Assembly: GCA_031268195.1 (NCBI GenBank) | Contig: JAIRXQ010000070.1 | Location: 1-60,964 of the forward strand | DNA length: 60,964 nucleotides | Direction: 5' to 3' | DNA from: Azoarcus sp. | Lineage (GTDB): Bacteria > Pseudomonadota > Gammaproteobacteria > Burkholderiales > Rhodocyclaceae | Shown: positions 10,675-19,872 of the stretch, one piece after another | How the letters are laid out: the number at the start of each line of letters is the position of its first letter | Position numbering within the stretch: position 1 is the stretch's first letter | Program-made: the position numbers and the translations under genes | The notes under the pieces: generated by a model | Seen by the model: the letters and a program-made list of their open reading frames with translations, nothing else | Told to the model about the DNA's origin: nothing | Databases searched by the model: none

Positions 10675-12777
10675 CTAGCCTTTCGGCCCGATCGCGCCGA
10701 GTCGTGCCTTGAGCGATTGCGGCTTGCCCGTGCGCAGGGCGGCGTAGATCACCGCGTTGGTCATGACGTGCTTGACGTAATCGCGCGTCTCCTCGAATGG
10801 GATGGTTTCGGTGTAGATCGCGCCTTCGAGCATGCCGCCGTCGCGCCATTTCCGCGCCCGGCCCGGCCCGGCGTTGTAGCCGGCGGCGGCGAGCACTTCG
10901 TTGTCGTCGAGTTCGTCGAGGATGATGCGCATGTAGCCGGTGCCCAGTTCCACGTTGGTTTCCGGGTCGCGCAACAGGCCGGGATGATAGTAGATGCCGG
11001 TTTGCTGCGCCACGTATTTGGCGGTGCGGGGCATGACCTGCATCAAGCCCTGCGCGCCGGAGGAGGAACGGGAAGGAATGACGAAGCGGCTTTCCTGCCG
11101 CATGATGCCGTATATCCAGTCGATGTCGAGGTGTTTGGCGGCGGCGTGCGGCGCGATGATTTCGCGAAACGGCGTGAGATAGCGCAATTCCCACGCCCCC
11201 GACGGGTTGGCGAGTTCGGCGGAGGTGATGCAGCGGTCGTAGAGGTGGTTGCTCAAGGCCAGCCGCGCGGCGGCGAGCCGGAATGTCTCGTCGCGCCCGC
11301 GCAGCGCCCAGTTCCACTCGCGCACGGCTTCGATGCGCATATCGAGGCGAAAAAGCGCCAGCGCGCGCAGCAGTCCGGGATGTTTGTCGGCGCTGGGGCC
11401 GCTGCTGGCAACCGCGGTCCGCCCGGGCACGGGCAGCGGGAAGGCATCCGCCTCGCCGCCAGAGCCGTCACCGCTTTCTTTGCCGGATTCGCCCGGTTCA
11501 CCCGCCTCGCCGCCGTTTTCGTCCTCCGACGCATTGGCGCTGCCGCTCCTGTCGGTGAGATCGGATTCGATTTCGGCGGCGGTGGGCGCGGTATGCGAAG
11601 CGCGTGGGTCGAACGGATGGCCGAGTTCCTCGTTGGCAAGAATGCCGTAGAAATCGGCCATCGCGGCGATGCGGCCGAACGCGGCGTTCGCCTGCGTCGT
11701 GCGCCCACTGGCCTGCAAAGCGCGGCCGCGCCAGTAAATCCATTCGGGCAGCGCGCGTTCCTCGGCTTTGAGCTTGTCGATGGCCGCGAGTACGGCTTGC
11801 CAGTTGCGGTCGCGCAAGGCGGTGCGCACGCGCCAGGCGCGTTGGGTTGCGTTCAGGGGAGCGCTGCCCGCGTTCTGCTGCCAGGTGGCGGCGATCGGCT
11901 TGTGCTCTTGCGCGGCGCGCAGCGCCAGTGTTGCCCAGCCGTGTGCGCGCTCGCTGGCGGTGAGCTGGCCCGAAATGCGCTGGAAACGGGTGTGGGCGGC
12001 GCCGGTGTCCTGGCGTGCGATGCGGGCGACGGCCGCCAATGCGATCTCACGCCCGGCGCGGCTTCTGGCCCACTTTTTGGGCAGGCGGGCGAGATAGCGC
12101 GATGGGTTGCGGATGGCAAGGTTGTACGTCTTGGTGCTGCCGTCGAGCCAATCCAGCACGGCACTCGCCCGTGAGGGCGAACGGGTGTCGGCGCGGCGCC
12201 GGAAAAGCTGCCAGACTGCCTCGGTGCTCACCTTGCCCCGGCTGACGGCCGCGCGCAGCACCGGCGCGCAGGTGCCATTGACGAAGGTGAAGGAATCCCA
12301 GCTGGCGGCGACTTCGTCGAGCACCTGCCGGTCGCCGCGCGCCAATCGTCCGTTCCAGGCAAGGCAGCGCATTTCGCCGTCGGGATTTTGCAGTCCGGGA
12401 TAAATCTGGAAGAAGGCATCCCAGTCGCTGTCCTTGGCGAGCCGCCGCAGCCAGTCGGCGCGCAAGCGCTCCGTGAGGTAAGTTCCCGTTTCGGCGCGCA
12501 GGAAAGCGTTCAGTTCGTCCGCCGAAGGCGGCACCAGAAGGCGCGACAGTCCGTTGGACAGCAGCCAGTAGCGCACGTAAGCATCGAGCGGGTGGCCGTT
12601 TGCGCTGTTGGCGAGCGATTCGAGCGTGTCGCGGTCGCCGCTGCGCAGGGCATCGCGTGCGGCAAGGAAACGGGCTTCGCCTTCGGCAAAAGGATCGCCC
12701 GCCTGGGCACGCGCGGTGGGGGTGAGGCAACACACCATGACCACGGCGGCCAAGGCGCGCACGGTCTTATCGAACAT
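10675..12777 (-). CDS. slt: Soluble lytic murein transglycosylase (Slt70 family)
   Basis: 700 residues. Cleaves the MurNAc-GlcNAc bond of peptidoglycan with 1,6-anhydro product formation, in the periplasm. Signal peptide with a cleavage site near ARAQA (about residue 25). A long alpha-helical superhelical domain with TPR-like repeats is followed by a C-terminal goose-lysozyme-like catalytic domain: IMRQESRF carries the catalytic Glu, then SSSGAQGLMQVMPRTA, ETNVELGTGYM and AAGYNAGPGRA. An unusual acidic Gly/Glu/Ser insert (about residues 420-455) interrupts the helical part. The start at Met MFDKTV is chosen for the signal peptide and an upstream GGAG; an in-frame ATG 57 bp upstream would place charged residues before it. 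First gene of the operon with cca. Confidence 0.93.
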   Translation of the reverse strand: MFDKTVRALAAVVMVCCLTPTARAQAGDPFAEGEARFLAARDALRSGDRDTLESLANSANGHPLDAYVRYWLLSNGLSRLLVPPSADELNAFLRAETGTYLTERLRADWLRRLAKDSDWDAFFQIYPGLQNPDGEMRCLAWNGRLARGDRQVLDEVAASWDSFTFVNGTCAPVLRAAVSRGKVSTEAVWQLFRRRADTRSPSRASAVLDWLDGSTKTYNLAIRNPSRYLARLPKKWARSRAGREIALAAVARIARQDTGAAHTRFQRISGQLTASERAHGWATLALRAAQEHKPIAATWQQNAGSAPLNATQRAWRVRTALRDRNWQAVLAAIDKLKAEERALPEWIYWRGRALQASGRTTQANAAFGRIAAMADFYGILANEELGHPFDPRASHTAPTAAEIESDLTDRSGSANASEDENGGEAGEPGESGKESGDGSGGEADAFPLPVPGRTAVASSGPSADKHPGLLRALALFRLDMRIEAVREWNWALRGRDETFRLAAARLALSNHLYDRCITSAELANPSGAWELRYLTPFREIIAPHAAAKHLDIDWIYGIMRQESRFVIPSRSSSGAQGLMQVMPRTAKYVAQQTGIYYHPGLLRDPETNVELGTGYMRIILDELDDNEVLAAAGYNAGPGRARKWRDGGMLEGAIYTETIPFEETRDYVKHVMTNAVIYAALRTGKPQSLKARLGAIGPKG

Positions 12778-12873
12778 CCTGCGGGCTCTCCAGTCGATGT
12801 ATTTTTGGGCGCGAAAATCCCGCGACCATATCACAACGGCTGGAATTCCCGCTATCGGGATGTAGCGATCACG

Positions 12874-14898
12874 TTACGCCGTCTTGAATTTCCGCACGGC
12901 TTCTTCCAGACCTTCGGCCAGCTGTCCGAGATGGGCGGCGTTCTTGTCTACGCGCTTGGCAATGGCCGCGTTTTGTTCAGCGACCGAGGAAGCCGCCTCG
13001 ACGCGTTTGGCGATAGCTTGCGATTCGCCCAGTTGCGCACGCATGGCGGCGGCGACGCTACGCGAGGATTCAGCGAGTTGCCGGGAAACTTGCTCGATGC
13101 CGGAGAGCGCCTGCTCCGCCCCGGTGCTGGCTTCGCCGCTCTTGCGCGCTTCGGCGGCGGCTTCCTGGATGACGGTTTGCACTTCATCCACGCCGCTGCC
13201 GACGCGACGCAGGATTTCACCGATCTCGCCCGCCGAGTGCGAGGATTCCTCGGAGAGCTTGCGCACTTCGTCCGCGACCACGGCGAAACCGCGCCCGACC
13301 TCGCCCGCGCGCGCGGCTTCGATGGCCGCATTCAATGCCAGCAGGTTGGTCTGATCCGCAATCTGGCGAATGGCGCCGACCACCTGCCCGATGGCTGCCG
13401 AGTGCCGCCCCAGCTCGTCGACTTTTTCCAACGCGGAATCGACTCGCCGTTCAACGTCCTGCATGTGGTGGATGGCCTCCAGCATGATCTGTTTGCCTTG
13501 TTCTACTTCTTCCACGGCGCTGGCGGCGAAAGAGTCGGCTTCCTGCGCGGTTCTGGAAACGGTTTCGATGGAATTGGTGAGCTCTTGCGTGTTCGCGCTC
13601 ATCTCCTGTGTGCCCGTGGCGAGCTGGGCGATCTGGGTTTCGAGCTCCTCGACCGATTGCGAGGTATCCACGGTGCAGCGCGACACTTCGTTCGCGGAAT
13701 CGCGCAGGGTGGCAACCAGCGTGCTCATGGCCGCGGTGGCTTCGTTGATGCCCTGGGCGACGGTGTCCAGTTCGCTGGCGGAATCGGGACGCGCCGGGAT
13801 GCGTTCGGTCAATATGCCTTTGCCGAGCGCGTCCAGTCCGCTCGCAATGGCCGCCATCGGCCGCAGCTGTATGCGGATCAACAGCGCGATCGCCACCAGC
13901 AGCAGGAGCACCATGGCGCCGATGCCGGCGATCGTCACGGTGCGGATGCGGTCGTAGGGCGCGGTGAATTCGTTCAGCCACGACCCCACGGCGACGATCC
14001 AGCCCTGCCGCGGCCAAGCGCGCAGCGTGACCAGTTTTTTGCGCATACCGCCGTGGTAATCCATGTCGTAAGCGAGCAGGCCGTTTTGCAGCGCCAGGGC
14101 CCGTTCCATGAAATGACGTGTCGCGGCGGAGACTTGCGAGAGTTTCTTGCCCTCATCGCTCGGGTGCATCACCAGATAGGGTTCATCTGCATCGCCTTGT
14201 ACCTTTGATATGATGATTGGATAGCCGCTTTTACCGATGACCACGGATCGAATCTTGTCGAACAGCAGTTTGTTCGCATCGCTGACATCCAGCCGCATGC
14301 TGACCCCGCCGACGACGTCGCCATTTACCCGGAGCGGCTCCACGACCAGCGCATAGCGTTTGCCGCTACGATCGATCATGCCCAGATAACGCACGCCGCC
14401 GATCACGGTCTTGGCGTAGGCGTCGGTGATTTCTTCGCCATCGCGATAGATGCCATCCCGTTTCAGCAGCGTGGTCGCGCGATAGAGACGGTCGCCGTCA
14501 CGGACCATGAACGAGGCTTCATGGCCGGGATTGTTCTTCTGGAACTGCAACAGCAGCGTCTGATTGCCGAAGGCAGGAATGTCGCCGAACCGAACTTCGG
14601 GCCGCTCCGCATGGCCCAGCACCGTGTGCTTGCCGGTCAGCACCGGAGACGGAAGCCCGGCGATAAATTTTTCCAGCGCCGCCGCCGCGGTGCCCTGGAG
14701 GACCTCGTTGGCGAAATCGGAGGTGCGGCTGATGAGATCGAGATTGGATTGCAAGGAAATTTCTGCTTCCCGTGCCGCGACATTGCTGGAATATTGCGAC
14801 AGGAAGATGGAAAGAATGGCGATGCCGATCAGAGTCAGGGAGACGATACCGATGAACAACTGGCGGCTCATGGGCAAGCGTAGAAAGCGCGCGATCAT
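12874..14898 (-). CDS. Methyl-accepting chemotaxis protein with Cache sensor
   Basis: 674 residues. N-terminal membrane segment (about 17-38), a large periplasmic Cache-type domain (about 40-310) that includes the DGIYRDGEEI and PYLVMHPSDEGKKL stretches common in sCache/dCache sensors, a second membrane segment (about 320-345), HAMP, and the coiled-coil signalling domain. The hairpin tip is well conserved ([21 protein letters not shown]). No C-terminal pentapeptide tether for CheR/CheB is seen. It would pass a small-molecule signal (often amino or organic acids for this class) to CheA/CheW, which are not encoded nearby. The start at MIARFLRL is preferred because it places the membrane segment near the N terminus; the ribosome site is weak (GGGGT). 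Confidence 0.92.
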   Translation of the reverse strand: MIARFLRLPMSRQLFIGIVSLTLIGIAILSIFLSQYSSNVAAREAEISLQSNLDLISRTSDFANEVLQGTAAAALEKFIAGLPSPVLTGKHTVLGHAERPEVRFGDIPAFGNQTLLLQFQKNNPGHEASFMVRDGDRLYRATTLLKRDGIYRDGEEITDAYAKTVIGGVRYLGMIDRSGKRYALVVEPLRVNGDVVGGVSMRLDVSDANKLLFDKIRSVVIGKSGYPIIISKVQGDADEPYLVMHPSDEGKKLSQVSAATRHFMERALALQNGLLAYDMDYHGGMRKKLVTLRAWPRQGWIVAVGSWLNEFTAPYDRIRTVTIAGIGAMVLLLLVAIALLIRIQLRPMAAIASGLDALGKGILTERIPARPDSASELDTVAQGINEATAAMSTLVATLRDSANEVSRCTVDTSQSVEELETQIAQLATGTQEMSANTQELTNSIETVSRTAQEADSFAASAVEEVEQGKQIMLEAIHHMQDVERRVDSALEKVDELGRHSAAIGQVVGAIRQIADQTNLLALNAAIEAARAGEVGRGFAVVADEVRKLSEESSHSAGEIGEILRRVGSGVDEVQTVIQEAAAEARKSGEASTGAEQALSGIEQVSRQLAESSRSVAAAMRAQLGESQAIAKRVEAASSVAEQNAAIAKRVDKNAAHLGQLAEGLEEAVRKFKTA

Positions 14899-15080
14899 TG
14901 TGTGGACCCCAAAGAGTGACAATTCATTATCTGTCCAAATAATCGGCGTCATATTTTGTTAGTACGAATGCTGTGGTTTATTACACTGGCGTCGCGTGAA
15001 AAAATACTGAAACGATGCTGCATGACAGGCTCTATAAAATGGGCCGTCCATTTCACCATGCCAAATCCGGGGAGCGATTC

Positions 15081-15677
15081 GTGGCACTGACCCACAACGA
15101 TGCGAACGAACGCCGCGGCGCGCTGCGCGCGCACGCCCTGGCTGCCCGCGAGTCCGCTCCTGCTGCGCTGCGCGCCGTTTGGGAGGCGGCCATCGCGCGG
15201 CATCTCGATGACCTGCTCCCACACCTGCCGCCGGTCGACGTCCTGGCGTTTTGCTGGCCTTTCCGTGCCGAACCTGACCTGCGGGCGTGGGTCGGCCGCT
15301 GGCTCGCCGCTGCCCCGGCCCGCATCGCGGCCCTGCCGGTGGTCGTGGCGAAGGAGGCGCCGCTCGCGTTCCGGCGCTGGCGGCCGGGCATGGCGCTGGC
15401 GCGCGGCCGCTACGGCATTCCCGCTCCCGCGCAGGGGCCGGAAATCGTGCCTGATCTCGTACTGGTTCCATTGAACGCGTTCGATGCGCGCGGCTATCGC
15501 CTCGGCTACGGCGGTGGCTACTTCGACCGCACACTGGCGGCGCTGCGTCCGCTGACGGTGGGCGTCGGGTTCGAGTCGGGGCGTATTGCCGATGCGCTGC
15601 CGCAGCCGCATGATTACGCGCTGGATTGGCTGGTGACGGAAGCGGGGGCGGCAGCCCGTTCGATGGCCGCGCCGTGA
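15081..15677 (+). CDS. 5-formyltetrahydrofolate cyclo-ligase
   Basis: 198 residues. ATP-dependent conversion of 5-formyl-THF to 5,10-methenyl-THF in folate salvage. The family end motif is clear: VPLNAFDARGYRLGYGGGYFDR (read in two parts, DLVLVPLNAFD and RLGYGGGYFDR), with an upstream WPFRAEPDLR segment and RYGIPAP. The GTG at 15081 is chosen as start because it has GGGAG 7 nt upstream and gives the usual family length. ATG codons at 15015 and 15039 lie on either side of a TATAAA element (15033-15038), so at least the first would precede the likely -10. The gene is also known as ygfA/fau in other bacteria. Confidence 0.9.
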   Translation: MALTHNDANERRGALRAHALAARESAPAALRAVWEAAIARHLDDLLPHLPPVDVLAFCWPFRAEPDLRAWVGRWLAAAPARIAALPVVVAKEAPLAFRRWRPGMALARGRYGIPAPAQGPEIVPDLVLVPLNAFDARGYRLGYGGGYFDRTLAALRPLTVGVGFESGRIADALPQPHDYALDWLVTEAGAAARSMAAP

Positions 15678-15685
15678 AAAGCCCC

Positions 15686-15713
15686 TTGCAATCTTTCGCG
15701 CCGGGGCTATAAT
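15686..15713 (+). promoter_or_regulatory. Sigma-70 promoter of the spc operon
   Basis: TTGCAA (15686-15691), 16-bp spacer, TATAAT (15708-15713). Transcription would start near 15720, giving a leader of about 95 nt before rplN. This agrees with rplN being first in its transcription unit instead of following rpsQ of the S10 operon. Confidence 0.8.
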
Positions 15714-15815
15714 CCGCGCCTTTGCGCCTTGGCTCTCCTGCCGGGGCGGGGCGAAGCGACCCGTACGGGTTCCAAGACTGACCGCCGCAAGGCGGGAGAA
15801 GTTGGAGATAAATTC

Positions 15816-16184
15816 ATGATTCAAATGCAGTCCAGGCTCGGCGTAGCCGACAACACCGGCGCGCGCTCGGTGATGTGCATCAAGGTGTTGGGCGGCTCCA
15901 AGCGCCGCTACGCCACGGTGGGCGACATCATCAAGGTGACGGTGAAAGACGCGGCCCCGCGCGGCCGGGTCAAGAAGGGTGAAATCTACAACGCCGTCGT
16001 GGTGCGTACCGCCAAGGGCGTGCGTCGTCCCGATGGCTCGCTCATCAAGTTCGACGGCAATGCCGCCGTGCTGCTCAACAACAAGCTCGAGCCGATCGGC
16101 ACGCGCATCTTTGGACCTGTGACGCGCGAACTGCGCACGGAACGGTTTATGAAGATCGTTTCGCTCGCGCCGGAAGTGCTCTGA
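15816..16184 (+). CDS. rplN: 50S ribosomal protein L14
   Basis: 122 residues, one shorter than E. coli L14. Opens with [17 protein letters not shown], the family signature, and continues with [11 protein letters not shown] and [13 protein letters not shown]14 lies at the 30S/50S interface and binds 23S rRNA. GGAG stands 8 nt before the ATG. It is the first gene of the spc operon here. Because a promoter and a 5-FCL gene precede it, the S10 operon that normally leads into rplN has been separated. Confidence 0.99.
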   Translation: MIQMQSRLGVADNTGARSVMCIKVLGGSKRRYATVGDIIKVTVKDAAPRGRVKKGEIYNAVVVRTAKGVRRPDGSLIKFDGNAAVLLNNKLEPIGTRIFGPVTRELRTERFMKIVSLAPEVL

Positions 16185-16196
16185 GAGGTCTGGGAA

Positions 16197-16514
16197 ATGA
16201 ACAAGATCCGCAAGGGTGATGAAGTCGTGGTGCTCGCGGGCAAAGACCGCGGCCGCCGTGGCACGGTGCTGTGTCGCGTCGGCGACGAGCGCCTGCTGGT
16301 CGAAGGGGTCAATCGGGTGAAGAAACACACGCGCCCGAATCCAATGAAGGGCGAAGTCGGCGGCATCGTCGAGAAGGAAGCGCCCATTCATGTCTCGAAC
16401 GTCGCGCTGTTCAATCCGGCGTCGCAAAAGGGCGACCGCGTCGGAATCAAGACGCTTGAAGACGGGCGCAAAGTGCGCCTCTTCAAGTCGAACGGCGAAC
16501 TGGTCGACGCGTAA
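16197..16514 (+). CDS. rplX: 50S ribosomal protein L24
   Basis: 105 residues with an N-terminal KOW motif ([19 protein letters not shown]) typical of L24, one of the initiator proteins of 50S assembly. Later segments [12 protein letters not shown] and [20 protein letters not shown] are diagnostic. It starts 12 bp after rplN with GGGAAATG as a short ribosome site. Confidence 0.98.
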   Translation: MNKIRKGDEVVVLAGKDRGRRGTVLCRVGDERLLVEGVNRVKKHTRPNPMKGEVGGIVEKEAPIHVSNVALFNPASQKGDRVGIKTLEDGRKVRLFKSNGELVDA

Positions 16515-16523
16515 GGAGTAGCA

Positions 16524-17063
16524 ATGGCTCGCTTGCAAGAGTTTTACAAGAACACCGTGGCGCCCGAGCTGCTCAAGCAGTTCGGCTACAAGTCCGTCAT
16601 GGAAGTGCCGCGCATCGCCAAGATCACCCTGAACATGGGGGTGGGCGAGGCGGTCGGCGACAAGAAAATCCTGGAATTCGCCTTGGGCGACATGACCAAG
16701 ATCGCCGGGCAGAAGCCCGTCGTCACCAAGGCGAAGAAATCGATCGCGGGCTTCAAGATTCGCGATGGCTATCCGATCGGCTGCATGGTGACGCTGCGCG
16801 GCCCGAAGATGTACGAATTCTTCGACCGTCTGGTGACCGTGGCGCTGCCGCGCGTGCGTGACTTCCGCGGTATCGGCGCGAAAGGATTCGACGGGCGTGG
16901 CAACTACAACCTCGGGGTGAAGGAACAAATCATTTTCCCCGAGATCGAGTACGACAAGATCGACGCGCTGCGCGGGATGAATATCAGCATCACCACGACG
17001 GCGAAGACCGACCAGGAAGCGAAGGCGCTCCTTGGCGCGTTCAAATTCCCGTTCAAGAACTGA
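16524..17063 (+). CDS. rplE: 50S ribosomal protein L5
   Basis: 179 residues, the same length as E. coli L5, which binds 5S rRNA and contacts the P-site tRNA. Diagnostic segments: [33 protein letters not shown], the [15 protein letters not shown] loop and [18 protein letters not shown]. Good ribosome site AAGGAG 6 nt before ATG, 9 bp after rplX. Confidence 0.99.
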   Translation: MARLQEFYKNTVAPELLKQFGYKSVMEVPRIAKITLNMGVGEAVGDKKILEFALGDMTKIAGQKPVVTKAKKSIAGFKIRDGYPIGCMVTLRGPKMYEFFDRLVTVALPRVRDFRGIGAKGFDGRGNYNLGVKEQIIFPEIEYDKIDALRGMNISITTTAKTDQEAKALLGAFKFPFKN

Positions 17064-17070
17064 GGGCGAC

Positions 17071-17376
17071 ATGGCGAAACTGGCTCTGATCAACCGCGAG
17101 GACAAGCGTCGCAAGCTGGTGGCGAAGTACGCCGGCAAGCGTGCCGAACTGATCGCCAAGATCAACGATACGAAGCTATCCGAAGAAGAACGCATGGCCG
17201 CGCGCCTGGCGTTGCAACTGCTGCCGCGCAACGCCAGTCCGGTGCGCACGCGAAACCGTTGCAGTCTCACCGGGCGCCCGCGCGGGGTGTTCCGCAAGTT
17301 CGGCCTGTGCCGCAACAAGTTGCGCGAAATCGCGTTCCGCGGCGAAGTGCCTGGCATGACCAAGGCGAGTTGGTAA
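17071..17376 (+). CDS. rpsN: 30S ribosomal protein S14, zinc-independent form
   Basis: 101 residues, as in E. coli. Contains [20 protein letters not shown] with only two Cys and no paired CxxC knuckles, so this is the long, zinc-free (C-minus) paralogue. S14 sits in the head of the 30S subunit. The ATG at 17071 follows GAGGGC and is chosen over an in-frame ATG inside the end of rplE. Confidence 0.98.
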   Translation: MAKLALINREDKRRKLVAKYAGKRAELIAKINDTKLSEEERMAARLALQLLPRNASPVRTRNRCSLTGRPRGVFRKFGLCRNKLREIAFRGEVPGMTKASW

Positions 17377-17389
17377 GGAGAATATGAAG

Positions 17390-17785
17390 ATGAGTATGTC
17401 CGATCCCATCGCCGACATGCTGACGCGGATACGCAATGGCCAGCAGGCCCAGAAAGCGAGCGTGCGCATGCCTTCATCGAAGTTGAAGGTGGCGATCGCC
17501 AAAGTGCTGCAGGACGAAGGCTACATCGACGGCTTTGCCGTGCGCGACGCTTCCGGCAAGTCCGAACTCGACGTCGCGCTCAAGTATTACGCCGGGCGGC
17601 CGGTCATCGAGCGTATCGAGCGCGTCAGCCGTCCCGGCCTGCGTGTCTACAAGGGCAGCGACGATCTGCCGAAGGTCATGAACGGCCTCGGCGTCGCCAT
17701 CGTGTCGACCCCGAAGGGTGTGATGACCGACCGTGCCGCGCGCGCCAGCCGCGTCGGCGGCGAAGTCATCTGCCTGGTGGCCTGA
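17390..17785 (+). CDS. rpsH: 30S ribosomal protein S8
   Basis: 131 residues. Begins [18 protein letters not shown], almost identical to the classic S8 N terminus, and carries the [12 protein letters not shown] and [17 protein letters not shown] segments. S8 binds the 16S central domain and in E. coli represses the spc operon through its own mRNA. AAGGAG 10 nt upstream supports this ATG; an ATG two codons earlier is too close to the ribosome site. Confidence 0.98.
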   Translation: MSMSDPIADMLTRIRNGQQAQKASVRMPSSKLKVAIAKVLQDEGYIDGFAVRDASGKSELDVALKYYAGRPVIERIERVSRPGLRVYKGSDDLPKVMNGLGVAIVSTPKGVMTDRAARASRVGGEVICLVA

Positions 17786-17795
17786 GGAGGATTCC

Positions 17796-18329
17796 ATGTC
17801 TCGCGTAGCAAAGAATCCTGTCGTCATTCCGGGCGGCGTCGAAGTGAAGATCTCCGGCGCCGAGCTGTCCGTCAAAGGGCCGCTTGGCACGGTGAGCCAC
17901 AAGGTCAATCCCGCCGTCGTCGTCGAACTCGACGGCGCCGCGCTGGTGGTCAAGCAGCGCGAAGGCGCGGTCAATGCCAACGCGCTCTCCGGCACCACCC
18001 GCGCGCTGGTCGACAACATCGTGACCGGCGTCAGCAAGGGCTTCGAGAAAAAGCTCACGCTGGTCGGCGTCGGCTATCGCGCCCAGGTCCAGGGCGACAA
18101 GCTCAACCTCTCGCTCGGTTTCTCGCACCCGGTTGTCTACCAGTTGCCGAAGGGCGTGAAGGCGGAAACGCCGTCGCAAACCGAAATCGTCATCAAGGGG
18201 ATCGACAAGCAGCAAGTCGGTCAGGTCGCGGCTGAAGTGCGGGCCTTCCGCGCTCCCGAGCCCTACAAGGGCAAGGGCGTCCGTTACGCGGACGAACAGG
18301 TCGTGATCAAGGAAACCAAGAAGAAGTAA
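17796..18329 (+). CDS. rplF: 50S ribosomal protein L6
   Basis: 177 residues, two repeated alpha/beta domains: N-terminal [16 protein letters not shown] and C-terminal [15 protein letters not shown], then [16 protein letters not shown], the family signature. Binds 23S rRNA near the sarcin-ricin loop and factor site. Excellent ribosome site AGGAGG before ATG, 10 bp after rpsH. Confidence 0.99.
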   Translation: MSRVAKNPVVIPGGVEVKISGAELSVKGPLGTVSHKVNPAVVVELDGAALVVKQREGAVNANALSGTTRALVDNIVTGVSKGFEKKLTLVGVGYRAQVQGDKLNLSLGFSHPVVYQLPKGVKAETPSQTEIVIKGIDKQQVGQVAAEVRAFRAPEPYKGKGVRYADEQVVIKETKKK

Positions 18330-18339
18330 GGCGCCTGTC

Positions 18340-18693
18340 ATGAACAAGAAAGAATCCCGTCTTCGCCGTGCGCGTAAAACCCGCGCCAAGCTCGCGGAGC
18401 TGAAAGCGGTGCGTCTCACCGTGTTCCGGTCCAACAGCCACATCTACGCCCAGATCATCTCCGGCTGCGGCTGCAAGGTGCTCGCTTCGGCCTCCACGCT
18501 CGAAGCCGCCGTGCGTTCGCAGACGCCCAACGGCGGCAATAAGGCCGCCGCTACGGTGGTCGGCAAGCTGATCGCTGAGCGCGCCAAGGCCGCCGGCATC
18601 GAAACAGTGGCGTTCGATCGCGCTGGTTTCCTCTATCACGGCCGCGTCAAGACTCTGGCCGAAGCCGCCCGCGAAGGCGGCCTCAAGTTCTAA
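18340..18693 (+). CDS. rplR: 50S ribosomal protein L18
   Basis: 117 residues, E. coli length. N-terminal basic segment ([15 protein letters not shown]), then [16 protein letters not shown] and a C-terminal [22 protein letters not shown], all typical. L18 binds 5S rRNA together with L5 and L25. It starts 10 bp after rplF. Confidence 0.98.
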   Translation: MNKKESRLRRARKTRAKLAELKAVRLTVFRSNSHIYAQIISGCGCKVLASASTLEAAVRSQTPNGGNKAAATVVGKLIAERAKAAGIETVAFDRAGFLYHGRVKTLAEAAREGGLKF

Positions 18694-18705
18694 GTGAGGG
18701 CTCAA

Positions 18706-19230
18706 ATGGCCAAGCAGCAAAATCAGCGCAAACAAGCCTCCGAGGAGCGCGATGATGGTTTGCGCGAAAAGATGGTTTCGATCAACCGCGTCACCAAGGT
18801 CGTCAAGGGCGGCCGCGTGCTCGGTTTCGCGGCGCTCACCGTGGTCGGCGACGGCGACGGCGGCATCGGGATGGGCAAGGGCAAGTCGCGCGAAGTGCCG
18901 GTAGCGGTGCAAAAGGCGATGGACGAAGCCCGTCGCAAGATGAAGAAGGTGTCGCTCAAAAACGGCGCCCTCCACCACACCGTGATCGGCAAGCACGGCG
19001 CGGCCTCGGTGCTGATGCAGCCCGCGCCCGCCGGGACCGGCATCATCGCCGGCGGCCCGATGCGTGCGGTGTTTGAAGTCATGGGCGTGACCGACATCAT
19101 TTGCAAGTGCATCGGTTCGACCAACCCTTACAACGTCGTGCGCGCCACGCTCAATGGCCTGCTGGCGGTCAACACCCCGGCGGAGATCGCGGCCAAGCGC
19201 GGCAAGTCCGTCGAAGAAATCCTGGGGTAA
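18706..19230 (+). CDS. rpsE: 30S ribosomal protein S5
   Basis: 174 residues. The double-stranded-RNA-binding-like N domain reads [16 protein letters not shown] and [20 protein letters not shown]; the C domain carries [19 protein letters not shown]5 takes part in decoding accuracy and mRNA unwinding at the entry pore. The ATG at 18706, with GAGGG upstream, is preferred to an in-frame GTG directly behind the rplR stop. Confidence 0.98.
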   Translation: MAKQQNQRKQASEERDDGLREKMVSINRVTKVVKGGRVLGFAALTVVGDGDGGIGMGKGKSREVPVAVQKAMDEARRKMKKVSLKNGALHHTVIGKHGAASVLMQPAPAGTGIIAGGPMRAVFEVMGVTDIICKCIGSTNPYNVVRATLNGLLAVNTPAEIAAKRGKSVEEILG

Positions 19231-19233
19231 GCG

Positions 19234-19416
19234 ATGTCCGACAAGAAGATCGAGGTCACGCTGGTGAAAAGCGTGATCGGCACCAAACAATCTCACCGCG
19301 CCACCGTGCGCGGGCTGGGGCTTCGTCGTCTCAACCAAACCGTCGCGTTGGTCGACACGCCGGAAGTGCGCGGCATGATCAACAAAGTGGCGTATCTGTT
19401 AAAGAGTGAGGGCTGA
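19234..19416 (+). CDS. rpmD: 50S ribosomal protein L30
   Basis: 60 residues: [18 protein letters not shown], then [19 protein letters not shown], the L30 signature. A small 23S rRNA-binding protein present in most proteobacteria. It sits 3 bp behind rpsE and ends 1 bp before the rplO start, so translation is probably coupled. Confidence 0.98.
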   Translation: MSDKKIEVTLVKSVIGTKQSHRATVRGLGLRRLNQTVALVDTPEVRGMINKVAYLLKSEG

Positions 19417-19417
19417 C

Positions 19418-19855
19418 ATGCGCCTGAACACCATCAAACCGGGCGCTGGCTCGAAATCCCCCGCCAAACGCGTGGGCCGCGGCATCGGCAGCGGTCTGGG
19501 CAAGACTGCCGGACGCGGGCACAAGGGGCAGAAATCCCGCGCGGGCGGCTATCACAAGGTCGGTTTCGAGGGTGGCCAAATGCCGCTGCAACGCCGTTTG
19601 CCGAAGCGCGGCTTCGTGTCGCTCGTCAAAGGCCGTAACGTGGAAGTGCGTCTGTCCGAAATCGCCGCGCTGCCGGTCGATGAAATCGACTTGCTCACAC
19701 TGGTGCAAGCGGACGTCGTCCCCGCGAACGCGCTTTCCGCGAAGGTGATCCTTTCCGGCAAGATCGAAAGGAAAGTCGTCCTGAAAGGCATCGGCGCCAC
19801 CAAGGGCGCGCGTGCCGCCATCGAAGCCGCAGGCGGCTCCGTGGCGACCGAGTAA
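19418..19855 (+). CDS. rplO: 50S ribosomal protein L15
   Basis: 145 residues. Gly/Arg-rich N terminus ([21 protein letters not shown]), then [15 protein letters not shown] and a globular C domain ending in [10 protein letters not shown] late assembly protein of the 50S subunit. The ATG behind GAGGGCTGAC is used; an upstream in-frame GTG overlaps rpmD. Confidence 0.98.
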   Translation: MRLNTIKPGAGSKSPAKRVGRGIGSGLGKTAGRGHKGQKSRAGGYHKVGFEGGQMPLQRRLPKRGFVSLVKGRNVEVRLSEIAALPVDEIDLLTLVQADVVPANALSAKVILSGKIERKVVLKGIGATKGARAAIEAAGGSVATE

Positions 19856-19872
19856 GCAACAAGGACAAGATT

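Noticed and set aside
14899-15080. 6S RNA gene before the 5-formyl-THF cyclo-ligase gene, as in many proteobacteria
   Set aside because: The interval between the two genes is about 180 bp, contains a likely promoter, and shows no long, bulged hairpin of the 6S type.
14949-17477. An 842-codon minus-strand frame antisense to rplN-rpsH, and an 800-codon one antisense to nosZ (44112-46514)
   Set aside because: Same reason: both mirror conserved genes and show no ribosome site or recognisable domain.
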